Origin: JANXQG01 sp963780045
Lineage (GTDB): Bacteria; Planctomycetota; Planctomycetia; Pirellulales; Thermoguttaceae
DNA length: 64,000 nucleotides
Reading direction: 5' to 3'
Assembly: GCA_963780045.1 (NCBI GenBank)
Contig: CAVZZZ010000001.1
Span: 2,046,001 to 2,110,000 of the forward strand
Positions 1 to 8,959 of the stretch are shown here, in pieces. The position numbers and the translations under genes are program-made. Under the pieces are notes generated by a model. That model had not been told where the DNA came from and searched no databases. It saw only the letters and a program-made list of their open reading frames with translations. Position 1 is the first letter of the stretch, and every line of letters begins with the position of its first letter.

Positions 1-585
1 CCTCCGGCGGCATCGAAACGGCCAAGGGCCGCGGAGACCTTGGCCATCTGCATCAGCGAAAGCATGCCTTCGTGCATGCGCGCCGCCGCCGGAGCCGGAG
101 ACGATGATCAGCGGCAGTTGCTGCTGCGTGGCCCGCTCGACGCAGCGGGTGAGCCTTTCGCCGACGACGCTGCCCATGCTGCCCATGATGAAGGCGGAGT
201 CGGTGACGCCAAAGGCGACGCGGCGGGCGCGAATCATGCCCGTGCCGCTGATCGCGGCGTCCCGCAGTCCGGTGCGCTTCTGCTCCTCGGCAAGCTTCTC
301 GCGATAAGGCGCTTTGTCGACGAATTCCAGCGGGTCGGCCGGCTCGAGATCGGCGTCCCATTCGTCGAACGTGCCTTCGTCGAAAAGCTGCTTGATCCGC
401 TGCCGGGCGGAGACGTACCAATGGAAGTCGCATTCCGGACAGACGCCCAGCCGCTTCTCCGCCTCCTTGCGGAAGATGGTCGCCTCGCAGCCGGGGCAGC
501 GCATCCAAAGGCCCTCCGGCACGCCCCGCTTGGGCCGCTTCATGGGGTTTTTCCCGTTGTTAGGATCGGATGGCTGATCGGGCAT
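1..585 (-). CDS. accD: Acetyl-CoA carboxylase carboxyltransferase subunit beta (3' end beyond the window)
   Basis: This is the beta half of the carboxyltransferase that, with AccA, moves carboxyl from biotin-BCCP to acetyl-CoA to make malonyl-CoA in the cytoplasm. The N-terminal zinc ribbon is visible as CPGC, fifteen residues, then CPEC, the spacing expected for AccD. It is followed by the crotonase-fold segment with SGSGGGARMHEG and SLMQMAK, close to the family signature. Translation starts at the ATG at 585 (MPDQPSDPNN); an in-frame ATG at 543 (MKRPKRGVPEG) is an alternative. The gene runs off the left edge, so about 195 residues are seen. It lies 133 bases downstream of the phosphatase-like gene on the same strand. 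Confidence 0.95.
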   Translation of the reverse strand, partial: MPDQPSDPNNGKNPMKRPKRGVPEGLWMRCPGCEATIFRKEAEKRLGVCPECDFHWYVSARQRIKQLFDEGTFDEWDADLEPADPLEFVDKAPYREKLAEEQKRTGLRDAAISGTGMIRARRVAFGVTDSAFIMGSMGSVVGERLTRCVERATQQQLPLIIVSGSGGGAHARRHAFADADGQGLRGPWPFRCRRR

Positions 586-634
586 AAATTCGTGGCAATC
601 GTTTGCGGGAAGCGTAGGATGCGTGATGAGAGAT

Positions 635-716
635 CAGGGATGAACGATGCAGAATCGCTTATCCCTCATCCCCCATCGCTCATCCTTCATCTCTTGTCCT
701 TTGTCGCTCATCCCTG
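635..716. repeat. Short inverted repeat between accD and its upstream neighbour
   Basis: The arms CAGGGATGAACGA (635-647) and TCGCTCATCCCTG (704-716) pair with one mismatch. The loop is rich in CTCATCC-type words. The element fills most of the 133-base gap. It could be a mobile palindrome or a transcript hairpin; nothing decides between these. Confidence 0.5.
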
Positions 717-718
717 TT

Positions 719-1309
719 CTAGGTCGCGGCTGGCACCGTGGCCGGCTCCAGATCGATGACTTCCCATCGTCCGTGCCCGGCGAGGGCCTTCCACAGGTCG
801 CCCAATTCGTCCTTCTTGAAATACCGGCGGACGAGCGTGGCCAGCGGCTCCGGAACCACCAGTCCGATCACGCCCTTTTTGTGCTTGCGAAGCAGTTTCG
901 TCATCACCGCGGCGATCCGCTCGTCGGCCTGATCAATCATTTCGCCTTCGGGAGGGCAGACGTTTTCCGGTTGCTCCTGCCATTGGCGATAGACTTTCGG
1001 CTGCTTGTGACGGACGTCGCCGATCTTCAGCCCTTGCCATAGGCCGAGGTTGAAGTTCTGCAAGCGGTCGAGCTTTTTCAAGCGTGCGTGAAGATCGGCG
1101 GCAAGGACCTCGGCGGTCTCTGCGGCCGCGGCCCCCGGCGCGGCATAGATCGTCTCGATCCGCAGCTCCGACAACTCGTCGACCGCCTTGGCGACTTCCG
1201 TCAGACCCTGGCGGTTCAAGGGAATGTCCAACGCGCCTTGAATCCGCTGGTCGCAGTCATAATCCGTCGCCCCCGGGCGGATCAACACAATGCGCAACAT
1301 GTTCGCCAT
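719..1309 (-). CDS. Histidine-phosphatase-fold protein lacking catalytic histidines
   Basis: This 196-residue protein has the length and N-terminal pattern of the phosphoglycerate-mutase-like (histidine phosphatase) superfamily. The phosphate-accepting RHG motif is altered: the first strand reads LIRPGATDYD, with Pro in place of the nucleophilic His. The late strand that normally ends in a catalytic His reads GLVVPEPL. The fold cues LNRQG (LTxxG-like) and IYAAPGAAAAETAEVL remain. I infer a non-catalytic, possibly regulatory protein. Its ATG directly abuts the stop codon of rpe (TGA then ATG), so the two are probably translationally coupled. The order rpe, this gene, accD suggests one operon. 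Confidence 0.75.
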   Translation of the reverse strand: MANMLRIVLIRPGATDYDCDQRIQGALDIPLNRQGLTEVAKAVDELSELRIETIYAAPGAAAAETAEVLAADLHARLKKLDRLQNFNLGLWQGLKIGDVRHKQPKVYRQWQEQPENVCPPEGEMIDQADERIAAVMTKLLRKHKKGVIGLVVPEPLATLVRRYFKKDELGDLWKALAGHGRWEVIDLEPATVPAAT

Positions 1310-2014
1310 TCAAACCTGAACATTTTTTTGGGCCAAAGCCAGGCTGCGATATTTTTCCATCGCTTGCCGGTAGTCGCGATGGGAGAACAGGTGCGAGCCG
1401 ATGACGAACAAGTCCGCGCCGGCCTCGGCGCAGCCGCCGATCGTCTGCTCGCTGACGCCTCCGTCGACCGAAAGCAAAAGCTCGTTGCGGCCCATCGCCC
1501 GCAAGTGCCGCAGCCGGTCGAGCGATTGCGGCTCGAACTCCTGGCCACCGAAGCCGGCCATTACGCTCATCACCAGCACGAGATCGCAGTCATCGAGATA
1601 GGGTTCGACGCGCTCGATGGGCGTGGGCGGGTTGAGCGTCAGCCCGGCCACCGCGCCCAAGCGGCGGATTTCCCGCAGCAGGTCGCGGGCGTCTTCGGCG
1701 ACCTCGACGTGGACAGTCATCGAGTCGGCCCCCGCGTCGCGGAAGCGCTTTAGATAGCGGCCTGGCTCGGAGATCATCAGATGTACGTCCAGCGGCAGCC
1801 GAGTCGCCCGGCGCACGGCCTCGACGACGGGGAAGCCGAAGCTGATGTTCGGCACGAAGTGCCCGTCCATGATGTCCAAGTGCAAGATTCGCGCGCCGGC
1901 CGCCTCCACGCGGCGGACTTCCTCGGCCAGGCAGCCGAAGTCTGCCGCCAACAGCGAGGGATCGATCAACGGCGCCGACGCCCTGATGTCGGCGATGATT
2001 TGCTCTGCCCCCAT
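1310..2014 (-). CDS. rpe: Ribulose-phosphate 3-epimerase
   Basis: The enzyme interconverts D-ribulose 5-phosphate and D-xylulose 5-phosphate in the pentose phosphate pathway. The 234-residue TIM barrel carries the family marks: PSLLAADFG near the N-terminus, LHLDIMDGHFVPNISFG with metal-binding His and Asp, DVHLMI, VLVMSVMAGFGGQEF, and SVDGGV followed by the phosphate-binding segment GADLFVIGSHLF. The ATG at 2014 is kept because it gives a normal length. The C-terminus (ALAQKNVQV) meets the next gene with no spacer. Confidence 0.95.
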   Translation of the reverse strand: MGAEQIIADIRASAPLIDPSLLAADFGCLAEEVRRVEAAGARILHLDIMDGHFVPNISFGFPVVEAVRRATRLPLDVHLMISEPGRYLKRFRDAGADSMTVHVEVAEDARDLLREIRRLGAVAGLTLNPPTPIERVEPYLDDCDLVLVMSVMAGFGGQEFEPQSLDRLRHLRAMGRNELLLSVDGGVSEQTIGGCAEAGADLFVIGSHLFSHRDYRQAMEKYRSLALAQKNVQV

Positions 2015-2167
2015 ACAGATTTGTTCCTGGTCTGCCTGTTCCTACAAATCCTCAACCATCGTCAACATTCAATTCTACCAAGCCGGGCTGCCGGCGTCTG
2101 CGCGTGCCTGACGACGCATGTAACACGTTGCGCAGCAAGGGTTTGCGATCAAAGTGCAGACCATTGT

Positions 2168-4158
2168 CTAGGGACGCCCATTGACCGCGTCGTCCAGTTT
2201 CTTGGTTATGCTCTTGTCCTTTGGGCTGAGCGCAAGAGCCGCGCGAAGCTCTTCAATTTCGCACTGTCGGTCGCCGGTTTCGTGATAGCCGTCTGCCAAC
2301 GCCACGCGGCAGGCGGCATTATTCCAATCGGTCAACTCGCAGGCTTGGCTCGCCAGTGCGACCGCCTTCGTGCCGTCGCGAAAACGGCGGTTGGGACAGG
2401 TAGCATAGATCCAAGCGAGGTTCTTTGTCGCCGCCCACTCTTTGGGAGCGAGTTTGTGTGCCTTTTCAAGCCATTCTATCGCTTCCGGCAAGGCCCCGGC
2501 TGTGGTCCACCTGTACTGCGCCAAAAGCATGCCAAGCTGATTCATAGCCTCGGCGTTGTCTTCGTTCACGCGAATTCCGTCGTTCAGACACGAAATCGCC
2601 TCGTCGATGCGGCCTTGCTTCTCCAACGCCCTTGCCAACTCGCCGGGCGTCTGCCGGAAGGTCTTGGCGTCCATCGACAGCACTTTGCGAAACTGTACCT
2701 CGGCTTCGGCATAGCGTTCGCGGTGCAAGAGGCCGTCGCCCAGGTTCTCGCACGATTCCGGGGTGTCGCCGGTGACCGCCAGCGCGTGACGGAAAAGCCG
2801 CACGCTATCGGACCAGAAGCCGACTTGGCGATGTGTCACTACCAACAGGATAGCAAGGACCGCGGAGAAGCACGCGGCGACCGCTAGCCGCAGCATGACG
2901 TAGGGTGCGTGGAGCACGGAAACGCTCCACTGGTCCACACGTTCGCGAATCGCCGCGCACCGCCAATCAGCAATCAGCCATACCGCGGCGAGGTAGATGC
3001 CGATCGACGGAATGTAGTTGTAGCGATCGGCCAGCCCCTGCGCCGACTTGCACGATCCCGATCGTGGGCACGAGGGTCCCCAGGTACCAGAACCAACCAA
3101 CGGCCACGTAGGGCGCACGGCGAAGCAGCCCGATGGCAACTGCCGTTATCAGCACGAGCAGCGCAACGGACATGGCCACCAACTGCGGCCGCGGATGGTA
3201 GTCGTAGGGGTAAAACACAGCCAAGTTGAAGGGCCAGAAGGTCATGGCCAGATACCTGACATAGGCAATGACGGCGTTGGCGAGTTGCAGCGGCAAGTGT
3301 ATTCTGTCGCCGATCATCTTCGTCGCGCCCATGCTCGCCTGGGCATGTACAGTCACTATGCACGTCGCCACAGAAACCGCCATCAGCGGGAGCTTTTCCA
3401 GCACCAGCATCACACTCGTGCTCCCTGCTCCGTGCCGGGGCACCTGCGCAGCGAGTCGGCTCCCTGCCCATCGCCCTAGCGGCCAAAAGTCCAGAAGCAA
3501 GAGCACGAACGGCAAAGTAACAAGCATCGGCTTGCACAGCAGCCCCAAGGCCGTGGCCAGAAAGACAAGGCTCCAACGGCCGATGCCGGGTCGGGCCGCG
3601 TAACGGCCGTAGGCCAAAAGTGCCAAGAGAAAGAAAAACGCCGACAGGACGTCTTTGCGCTCGGCAACCCAGGCGACCGATTCGACGTGCAGCGGGTGGA
3701 TGGCGAACAGCGCCGCCACCGCCGCGCTGGGCCAGCGACGGCCGGTCATTTGCCGCAGCGCAGCGAACAGCAGCACACCGTTGACCGCATGCAGAAGCGC
3801 ATTCACCGCATGGTTCACGCCCGGCCGCGGACCGAAAAGCTGGCAGTCCAGCATCAGCGAAAGCCACGTGAGCGGATACCAATTGGCCGTTTCGAACGTG
3901 GTGAAGGCCCAGCCGACGCCGCGCAAGGAAAAGCCGTCGCGGACGTGCGGATTCTCTGGCACGTAGGCGGTGTCGTCGTAGTTGGTGAACTCGAAGCCGG
4001 CCACCTGCGCATAGGCCACCGCCGTCAGCAGCACCAGTCCAGCGGCGATGATCCAATCGGCAAGCCTGGGCGGAAACGCGCCACCGGCGCCGGCGCGGCG
4101 CCTTGGCCGCTGTCCGCGCTTCCCGCGGTTTCCAATTCGACTTCAATCGCTTCGCCAT
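2168..4158 (-). CDS. TMTC-like GT-C membrane glycosyltransferase with TPRs (two frameshifts)
   Basis: The protein resembles the bacterial relatives of TMTC/PMT-type mannosyltransferases: a polytopic membrane domain with lumenal acidic motif NYDDTAYVPENPHV, then WYPLTWLSLMLDC, HPLHVESVAWVAERKDVLSA and LADRYNYIPSIGIYLA, followed by C-terminal TPRs from about 2750 down. Three frames are needed. The start ATG at 4158 (MAKRLKSNW) lies 9 bases after scpB and loses frame near 4080. The membrane domain runs in a second frame to about 3045, where VQVGA jumps to AQGLADRY. The net length is consistent with two small indels. If the first shift is real, a GTG at 4034 is the only start. The acceptor is unknown. 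Confidence 0.7.
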
Positions 4159-4167
4159 CGGCGCTTT

Positions 4168-4917
4168 CTACTGCCGGTCGAGCTCCTCGCTTTGCGGCAG
4201 GTCGGCCAGCGTCGAAAGACCAAAAAGCTTGAGAAAGCGGTCGGTCGTGTAATACTGTGCCGCCGCCCGTTTGCCCCGAACCGTTTCGCGACCCTGCTGC
4301 GCGGCCGCCCCGGCCGGACGGTCGATCCGCAGCAAGCCGCGATGCACGAGCTGCGAGAGCACGTGGCCGCTGGGCCTGCCGCGGACGGTATTGATTTGGT
4401 CCGCGGTGAGCGGTTGTTGGTAGGCTACGACGGCCAGGACGTCGATCGCCGCCTGCGACAGCCTGGCCTGGCGGAGGCGGCCGAGAAAACGGTCCCGCAA
4501 GGAATGAAACTGTTTTTGGAGCGTCAATCGATAGCCGTCAGAGTCAGCGGCAATGTAGTAAGGGCAAGCGTTTTTCGCGTAGCGGCGGTTCAGCTCTTCG
4601 ACCAAAGCGGCGATCTCGCCCGGCTCGACGCCGCGCATCAATTCGGCCGCCCGTGCCGCGGTCAGCGCCTGGCTGCCGCGGTCGCCGACAAAGAGCATCG
4701 CTTCGAGAATTCCCAGCGGCGTGACCGGGCCGTCGTCTTCGGTCGTTTGCTCGGCAACCGGTTCCGGCCCTTGCGGCGCATGCGACTGAGCGTGCGATTC
4801 GCCAAGCGGTTCGAGTGAAACCGACTCCGTCCTCGCATGTTCCTTGGGCGAGGTGCCCATCGCTTGGGCAAACGCCTGGGCCAACTCGTCAAGAGAGATC
4901 GGATCGGTATCGGACAT
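4168..4917 (-). CDS. scpB: Segregation and condensation protein B
   Basis: ScpB is the winged-helix (kite) subunit that binds ScpA in the SMC-ScpAB complex, which organises and segregates the chromosome. After an acidic, low-complexity N-terminal extension of about 70 residues, the conserved core begins at LGILEAMLFVGDRG. It continues with PYYIAADSDGYRLTLQ, LSQAAIDVLAVVAYQQPLT, the family hallmark IRG-like TVRGRPSGHVLSQLVHRGLL, and the C-terminal YYTTDRFLKLFGLSTLADLP. It starts at the ATG at 4917, 9 bases after the epimerase ends. scpA is not in the window. Confidence 0.93.
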   Translation of the reverse strand: MSDTDPISLDELAQAFAQAMGTSPKEHARTESVSLEPLGESHAQSHAPQGPEPVAEQTTEDDGPVTPLGILEAMLFVGDRGSQALTAARAAELMRGVEPGEIAALVEELNRRYAKNACPYYIAADSDGYRLTLQKQFHSLRDRFLGRLRQARLSQAAIDVLAVVAYQQPLTADQINTVRGRPSGHVLSQLVHRGLLRIDRPAGAAAQQGRETVRGKRAAAQYYTTDRFLKLFGLSTLADLPQSEELDRQ

Positions 4918-4926
4918 GGTGGCGAG

Positions 4927-5779
4927 CTATTTCCACCTCTTGGCCACTTCCTGCTTCATGAAGCGCAGACCATCGGCGGCAAGCTGCCGCTCGCTGGTGT
5001 ACATTCGCCGCCAGATCTTCGTGGCCGCGGCGATCTTGTCCAGCGCCAGGCCAAAGGCCTCGATCACCATGAGATTGTCGTAGCCGATTTCGTGCAGCGT
5101 GTCGAAGTTTTCCGCCCAGCGGACGTTGCCCGCTCCCGGCGTGCTGCGGTCGTTTTCGGAAATGTGTACGTGGACGAGGCAGTCCGCAAGCGCGCGGATC
5201 GCCGCGGCGGTGTTCTTCTCCTCGATGTTCGCATGGAACGTGTCGTACATCATCTTGCAGCGCGGATGGCCCACGTCGCGGACGAAGCGTGCGCCGTCGG
5301 CCGCGCAGTTCAAGAGATAGCATTCGAAGCGGTTGAGATACTCGACGCCCAGCGTGACGTTGACCTTGCCGGCGTGCTCCGCCACCTGGCACATGCTCTC
5401 GACGCCCCACTTCCATTCGTCGGCCGTCGGGCCCGCGCCGGTGAAATGGCCGAGGCGCGGAATGGTAGGGGCCGCAGAGCGTTTCGCAGCCGGCCGCCGC
5501 GGCGCAGTCCAGCGCCGCCATGGTCGCCTCGACGCCCGCGCGCCGCTCGGCGGCGTCCGGGCTGATGGGATTGTTGCCCGGCAAGCGGATCGTCACGCCC
5601 GTTCGCGCCAAGCCGAGCGCGTCGAGGCGCTTTCCCCAGGCGGCGTATTTGGGCGTGTCGTAAACGAAGATCGGGATCTCCACGGCGTCGTAGCCGATCG
5701 AGAGGATCTCTTCCAGGACCGGCAGCGTGGACTCTTCCAGCGTGTCGCACCACAGCAGCAGATTCATTCCGAAGCGCAT
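4927..5779 (-). CDS. D-tagatose 3-epimerase-like sugar isomerase (one frameshift)
   Basis: This is a xylose-isomerase-like TIM barrel closest in motifs to the ketose 3-epimerase group: VEYLNRFECYLLN (metal Glu), MMYDTFHANIEE (metal Asp), HVHISENDRSTPGAGNVRW and the late MVIEAFGLAL (metal Glu). The substrate cannot be named from sequence. The N-terminal part (MRFGMNLLLWCDT) and the rest are in different frames: one extra C in the CGCCTCGG stretch near 5464 breaks ALGHFTG. Removing it gives an intact protein of about 283 residues. The ATG at 5779 is preferred over one at 5821 because GGGAGG lies just upstream. Confidence 0.8.
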
Positions 5780-5833
5780 TTTTCCTGTCCTCCCAAGCGG
5801 CAATCGCACTCCCAACCGCAATGAAAACCTCTC

Positions 5834-6238
5834 TTACGTTTGCTTTGCCTCGTTTTTGCCCTCCGCTCCTTCGGAATCGCGCTCCGCCCGACTTGAGGCA
5901 ACGGCGGAGGCAAAGAAGAATATGCCCGCGGGCAGGGCCAGCGCAAAGACGATGCCGTCGAAGATTGCTTCCGGCACAACCAGTTCGCGATGAGGGATAA
6001 TGCGATAAAAGAGCGAGGGCATGTCGGCGGCGTCGGCGGCGGTGGCCTTGCCGGCGTCGGCGGCTGGCTTGCCGGAGTCCGCCGGCGGCGCCTTGAATTC
6101 GGCGGCGGCGGTCGATGCCTTGGCCATCGCGTCTTCGGCCTTCTTGTTGAACGTAAGTTGCCCCAAGAGAATAACGCCGGCGGCAAGCCCTAGCGCCAGC
6201 AGGCCCGCTCCGATGCCATATTTATCGTCGGTAGACAT
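5834..6238 (-). CDS. Small membrane protein of unknown function
   Basis: This 134-residue protein has one hydrophobic segment at about residues 8-28 (GIGAGLLALGLAAGVILLG) and a second near residues 92-112 (FDGIVFALALPAGIFFF). An Ala/Pro/Asp/Lys-rich linker separates them, and the tail is charged. I do not recognise the family. It is the first gene of the minus-strand run leading into the epimerase and scpB. Its ATG at 6238 sits just after a palindromic repeat that may carry the promoter or an upstream terminator. Confidence 0.6.
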   Translation of the reverse strand: MSTDDKYGIGAGLLALGLAAGVILLGQLTFNKKAEDAMAKASTAAAEFKAPPADSGKPAADAGKATAADAADMPSLFYRIIPHRELVVPEAIFDGIVFALALPAGIFFFASAVASSRAERDSEGAEGKNEAKQT

Positions 6239-6254
6239 TTTTCAACCTTTTGAG

Positions 6255-6353
6255 AGTAGCAGGCACGCTGGGGCACCCGCTTGCGGGTCCATGCCGTCCG
6301 CCTGGAGTTCCATCCGCTGCGCAGCGGACGGCACGCGGAGCGTGCCTGCTACT
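6255..6353. repeat. Palindromic intergenic element with nested hairpins
   Basis: A perfect 15-bp inverted repeat, AGTAGCAGGCACGCT (6255-6269) against its complement at 6339-6353, encloses a second pair (TGCCGTCCGC at 6292-6301 and GCGGACGGCA at 6324-6333). It also encloses the 20-base word GGGGCACCCGCTTGCGGGTC at 6270-6289. That 20-mer recurs exactly at 7059-7078 and 8226-8245. The right arm supplies the stop codon of the neighbouring gene. Confidence 0.75.
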
Positions 6354-7005
6354 TTACTGGGATTCCTTCTAACAATTCACGCTGGCCACGGCGAACCAAC
6401 TGCCGCGCCGCGGGGAACATCTCCTGCACTTCGTCGGGCAGCGGGGCGAAACCGACCCGCCGCATGACCTGATTCATCCTTACTAATAGTTTGTCATCCC
6501 GCGCGTAATCCCACAAGACGCGCTCCCGGCAAAAGAGAAAAATCATGGGAACCAGGCGGTCTGTGGGGTTCGTCGCCATGCGATTGATTGCCCGCTGGAC
6601 CGCCGCCGCATCAATGCCCGCTAGTGCTTGATAATAGGCTTCCAACCCGCCAGGGTGGTCCTCCACCAGCGTCCAATCCAAGAGGACCTCGACCAGCACA
6701 TGGGCCAGAAAACTGGGCCGAAAGCTGGAATCCGCGGGCAACAGGGGGCGGATTGAAGCCGACAATGCGAGCGTTGATTCGGTAAAGGCCCGCGTGCCAT
6801 GAAACACCGCATCGTCGCGAAAATGCTGGCGCAGCCCCCTGGCGACCGCCGCCGCGAGCGGGTCGGGATCATCGACCAGCGGCTCGACATTTTTCGGCCG
6901 TACCCGTGCGCGGCGGTCGACAACGCCCAGCCAATCCGGCGCCGCCGATCCCGCGACGAAATAGGGATCGTCCAGAAAAGGCAGGGCGTGGGAAAAGTAG
7001 TTCAT
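6349..7005 (-). CDS. Conserved protein of unknown function (AcpH/phospholipase-C-like look)
   Basis: This 218-residue soluble protein starts MNYFSHALPFLDDPYFVAGSAAPDWL. It has scattered conserved-looking His and Asp residues (LRQHFRDDAVFHGTRAF, FLAHVLVEVLLDWTLVEDHPGG) in a helical context. The layout recalls ACP phosphodiesterase or zinc-dependent phospholipase-like proteins, but I cannot assign it. The ATG at 7005 is chosen because the longer start at 7065 would lie in repeat DNA. The last codon and stop fall inside a palindromic repeat arm. Confidence 0.65.
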   Translation of the reverse strand: MNYFSHALPFLDDPYFVAGSAAPDWLGVVDRRARVRPKNVEPLVDDPDPLAAAVARGLRQHFRDDAVFHGTRAFTESTLALSASIRPLLPADSSFRPSFLAHVLVEVLLDWTLVEDHPGGLEAYYQALAGIDAAAVQRAINRMATNPTDRLVPMIFLFCRERVLWDYARDDKLLVRMNQVMRRVGFAPLPDEVQEMFPAARQLVRRGQRELLEGIPVK

Positions 7006-7039
7006 TGTCAGGCGGAGTACCTTGCACAGGTTCGCGCGA

Positions 7040-7136
7040 GGGTGGCACGTCCTGAGCCGGGGCACCCGCTTGCGGGTCGCGAAGGGCGTGTTTGCAGGCT
7101 CAGCACGCCCTTCGCAAGCTCAGGAACGTGCCACCC
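7040..7136. repeat. Palindromic element overlapping the 3' end of a glycosyltransferase gene
   Basis: The outer arms GGGTGGCACGTCCTGAG (7040-7056) and CTCAGGAACGTGCCACCC (7119-7136) pair apart from one extra A in the right arm. Inner arms GCGAAGGGCGTG (7079-7090) and CACGCCCTTCGC (7104-7115) also pair. The element includes the 20-mer found at 6270 and 8226. The last dozen or so codons of the adjacent GT4 gene are read from this repeat. A related element lies at 59530-59615. Confidence 0.75.
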
Positions 7137-8148
7137 TCCGCCGTCGCACGAACTAGCCCAGCGAACCGCGGTGCCCACACGTCAACACTATAACGTTCCT
7201 CGACCATCTGCCGGCCGGCAGCGCCCATCTTCCGCCGCAAGGCCGGATCCTCGGCGAGCCGCGCGATGGCCTCGGCCCACTCGTCGGGTGTCGAGGCGAT
7301 ATAACCCGTTTCGCCGTGGATGACCATTTGCCCCGTCACGCCGATCGGATTGGCGACGACCGGCAAACCGGCGGCCATGTATTGTAGTACCCGCAGTCCG
7401 CACTTGCCATAATTATAGGGATGGTCGGCCAACCAGCTTATGCCGATGTCGGCCGCAGCCAGGTCGGCCGCCTCGCTCGCGGAAGACCACGGGCGGAACT
7501 CGATCGGGAGATTTCCCATCGGCATTTGCGTATCGCAGATAAGCCGCAGCGCGAGGCCCGGCAGTTTGTGCCCTGCCGCCTCCAGCCCATGCGCCGTGCC
7601 GGCCATTCCGCGCAGCACGGCCCGCTGGCCTATCCAAACCAGGCGCGCACGGCGCCGACCGCATCGTGCCGCGCCAGCGGGTAACCGGCCGGATCGACGC
7701 ACGTGGGAACGACGTGGACGCGCGCCGCGTCAACGTGCGCCGCGGCATGACGCTTGAGATAGTCGTTTCCCGCGATGACCACGTCGGCCGCGCGGACGGT
7801 CACCCAGAACCGCGCCGCCAGCTTCCAGCGGACGTAGCGGTTGCCCTTGCCGTACTCGCGCTTGCCATATTCACGATGGAACAGGGCGTCGTCCAAGTCG
7901 AAGACGATCCGCCGCGCCGCCGCCCGGAGCACGCCGATCTGCACCAGCGACATCAGCTTCCGCTGCAAAATCACCACGTCCGCTGCGCCGACGCCCGCGA
8001 GTTGCCGCGTTCTCTCCACGAAGCCCCGCCGCAGCAGCGCGGTTTCCACCGTCATTCCTTTTGCGGCAAGCGCGGGCAGGAACGCCTCCAGGCGGTATCG
8101 GTAGGCCGGGTCTTCGGGCCGTTCGGTCAGAATGAGCGCGTGCATCAA
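7100..8148 (-). CDS. GT4-family glycosyltransferase (one frameshift)
   Basis: The two frames together read as one GT-B glycosyltransferase of about 349 residues. The N-terminal domain (MMHALILTERPEDPAYRYR, VILQRKLMSL, IVFDLDDALF, AADVVIAGNDYLK) is followed by a C-terminal GT4 domain with EFRPWSSASEAADLAAADIGI, NYGKCGLRVLQYMAAGLPVV and IHGETGYIAST. This is the usual donor-nucleotide-sugar segment with its E/G-rich motif altered to CGLRVLQYMA. The frame changes near 7640, where an extra GC pair in GTGCGCGCC separates VGAVR from LVWIG. The C-terminal residues TFLSLRRAC come from repeat DNA. Sugar and acceptor are unknown. Confidence 0.75.
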
Positions 8149-8225
8149 GGATGAGGATACTGCCGCAATATTCGCAGCGAAAGGTCAATTATGCTGCGCG
8201 CGGACAGAAATGATCGAAGCCCGAC

Positions 8226-8245
8226 GGGGCACCCGCTTGCGGGTC
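8226..8245. repeat. Third exact copy of a 20-bp palindrome-bearing word
   Basis: GGGGCACCCGCTTGCGGGTC matches 6270-6289 and 7059-7078 exactly. The CCCGCTTGCGGG core forms a small hairpin. Here it stands alone in the roughly 170-base gap between the GT4 gene and the DUF4143 relic. Confidence 0.7.
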
Positions 8246-8320
8246 AGCGAGGCTTGGGGAATCCCGCAGTGTTGCTGAATGGACCATGAAAATCAGCCAT
8301 CCTATGGCAGATTGTCATGA

Positions 8321-8557
8321 TATCTGCTGTATAAGCATGGCTGCCGCCTTGGCGTCGAGTGCAAACGGATGAATGCCCCGACCATGACCCCCTCCATGCG
8401 GATTGCCTTGGACGATTTGAGATTGGACCGGCTGATCGCGGTTTATCCGGGCCAGAGCCGTTATCCGATCTCTGAACGGGCGGAGGCGGTTCCGTTGGTC
8501 GATTTGGTTGCCGGCGACGCGAGCGCCGATAGTTTCTTCAAAAAACGCCGCCGGTAA
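8321..8557 (+). pseudogene. C-terminal relic of a DUF4143-type AAA ATPase
   Basis: Directly after an in-frame stop at 8318-8320 the sequence reads YLLYKHGCRLGVECKR, then MTPSMRIALDDLRLDRL, IAVYPGQSRYP and RAEAVPL. This is the ending of the DUF4143 (nuclease-like, restriction-endonuclease-fold) domain of AAA+ ATPases that often travel with toxin or mobile regions. The ATPase domain is missing upstream, so about 78 residues of a gene of some 380-400 remain. It ends at the stop following FFKKRRR. I read it as a decayed remnant. Confidence 0.7.
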
Positions 8558-8677
8558 ATGGCCGCCGGATTGCCCGTGGAGCCATCCGGACCGAGACATT
8601 CGACTTTCAAAATCGAATGTCTCGTCTAACCCCGATCACGCGACTACCGCCCGTGGGCAATGCCTCAAAGAAGAAAG

Positions 8678-8780
8678 TTCTACAGCAAGACTGCGGGGTT
8701 GAAACCGCAATAGGTTGCGATTGAACTCCCGTTCCACACGCAACATCTTGTGTCTCAAGCTGCAAAGTCTTGCTGTAGAA
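8678..8780. repeat. Inverted repeat beside a transposase relic
   Basis: TTCTACAGCAAGACTGC (8678-8694) pairs with GCAAAGTCTTGCTGTAGAA (8762-8780), with a two-base insertion. The right arm abuts the broken 3' end of a REP-associated-type transposase remnant. The pair may therefore be the end of a former REP/MITE-like element. Confidence 0.55.
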
Positions 8781-8959
8781 AAAGCCCCGGCTTGACCCCG
8801 TCCGCGCCGAATCCCGCGACCTCCTTCAGGCAGGCATGCAAACGTTCGGTAGTGCCGGCGGGCGGCGGCCTTGTCGTGGAAGATCGTCGCCCGCGCGTTG
8901 CCGCGGCTGATGATGTGGCACAAGGCGTCGGGAAAATCAATACGTTGCGGTCGCGGCAT
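8760..8959 (-). pseudogene. Truncated REP-associated (Y1) transposase
   Basis: The ATG at 8959 starts MPRPQRIDFPDALCHIISRG followed by NARATIFHDK, the typical N-terminus of REP-associated tyrosine transposases. After about 40 residues the frame is lost (HYRTFACL in one frame, CLKEVAGFG in another) and the sequence runs into the inverted repeat. The HUH motif and catalytic Tyr region are absent, so the gene is dead. Confidence 0.65.

Noticed and set aside
53..508. 151-residue minus-strand frame at the left edge
   Set aside because: It is an out-of-frame shadow of accD, which reads through the window edge in another frame.
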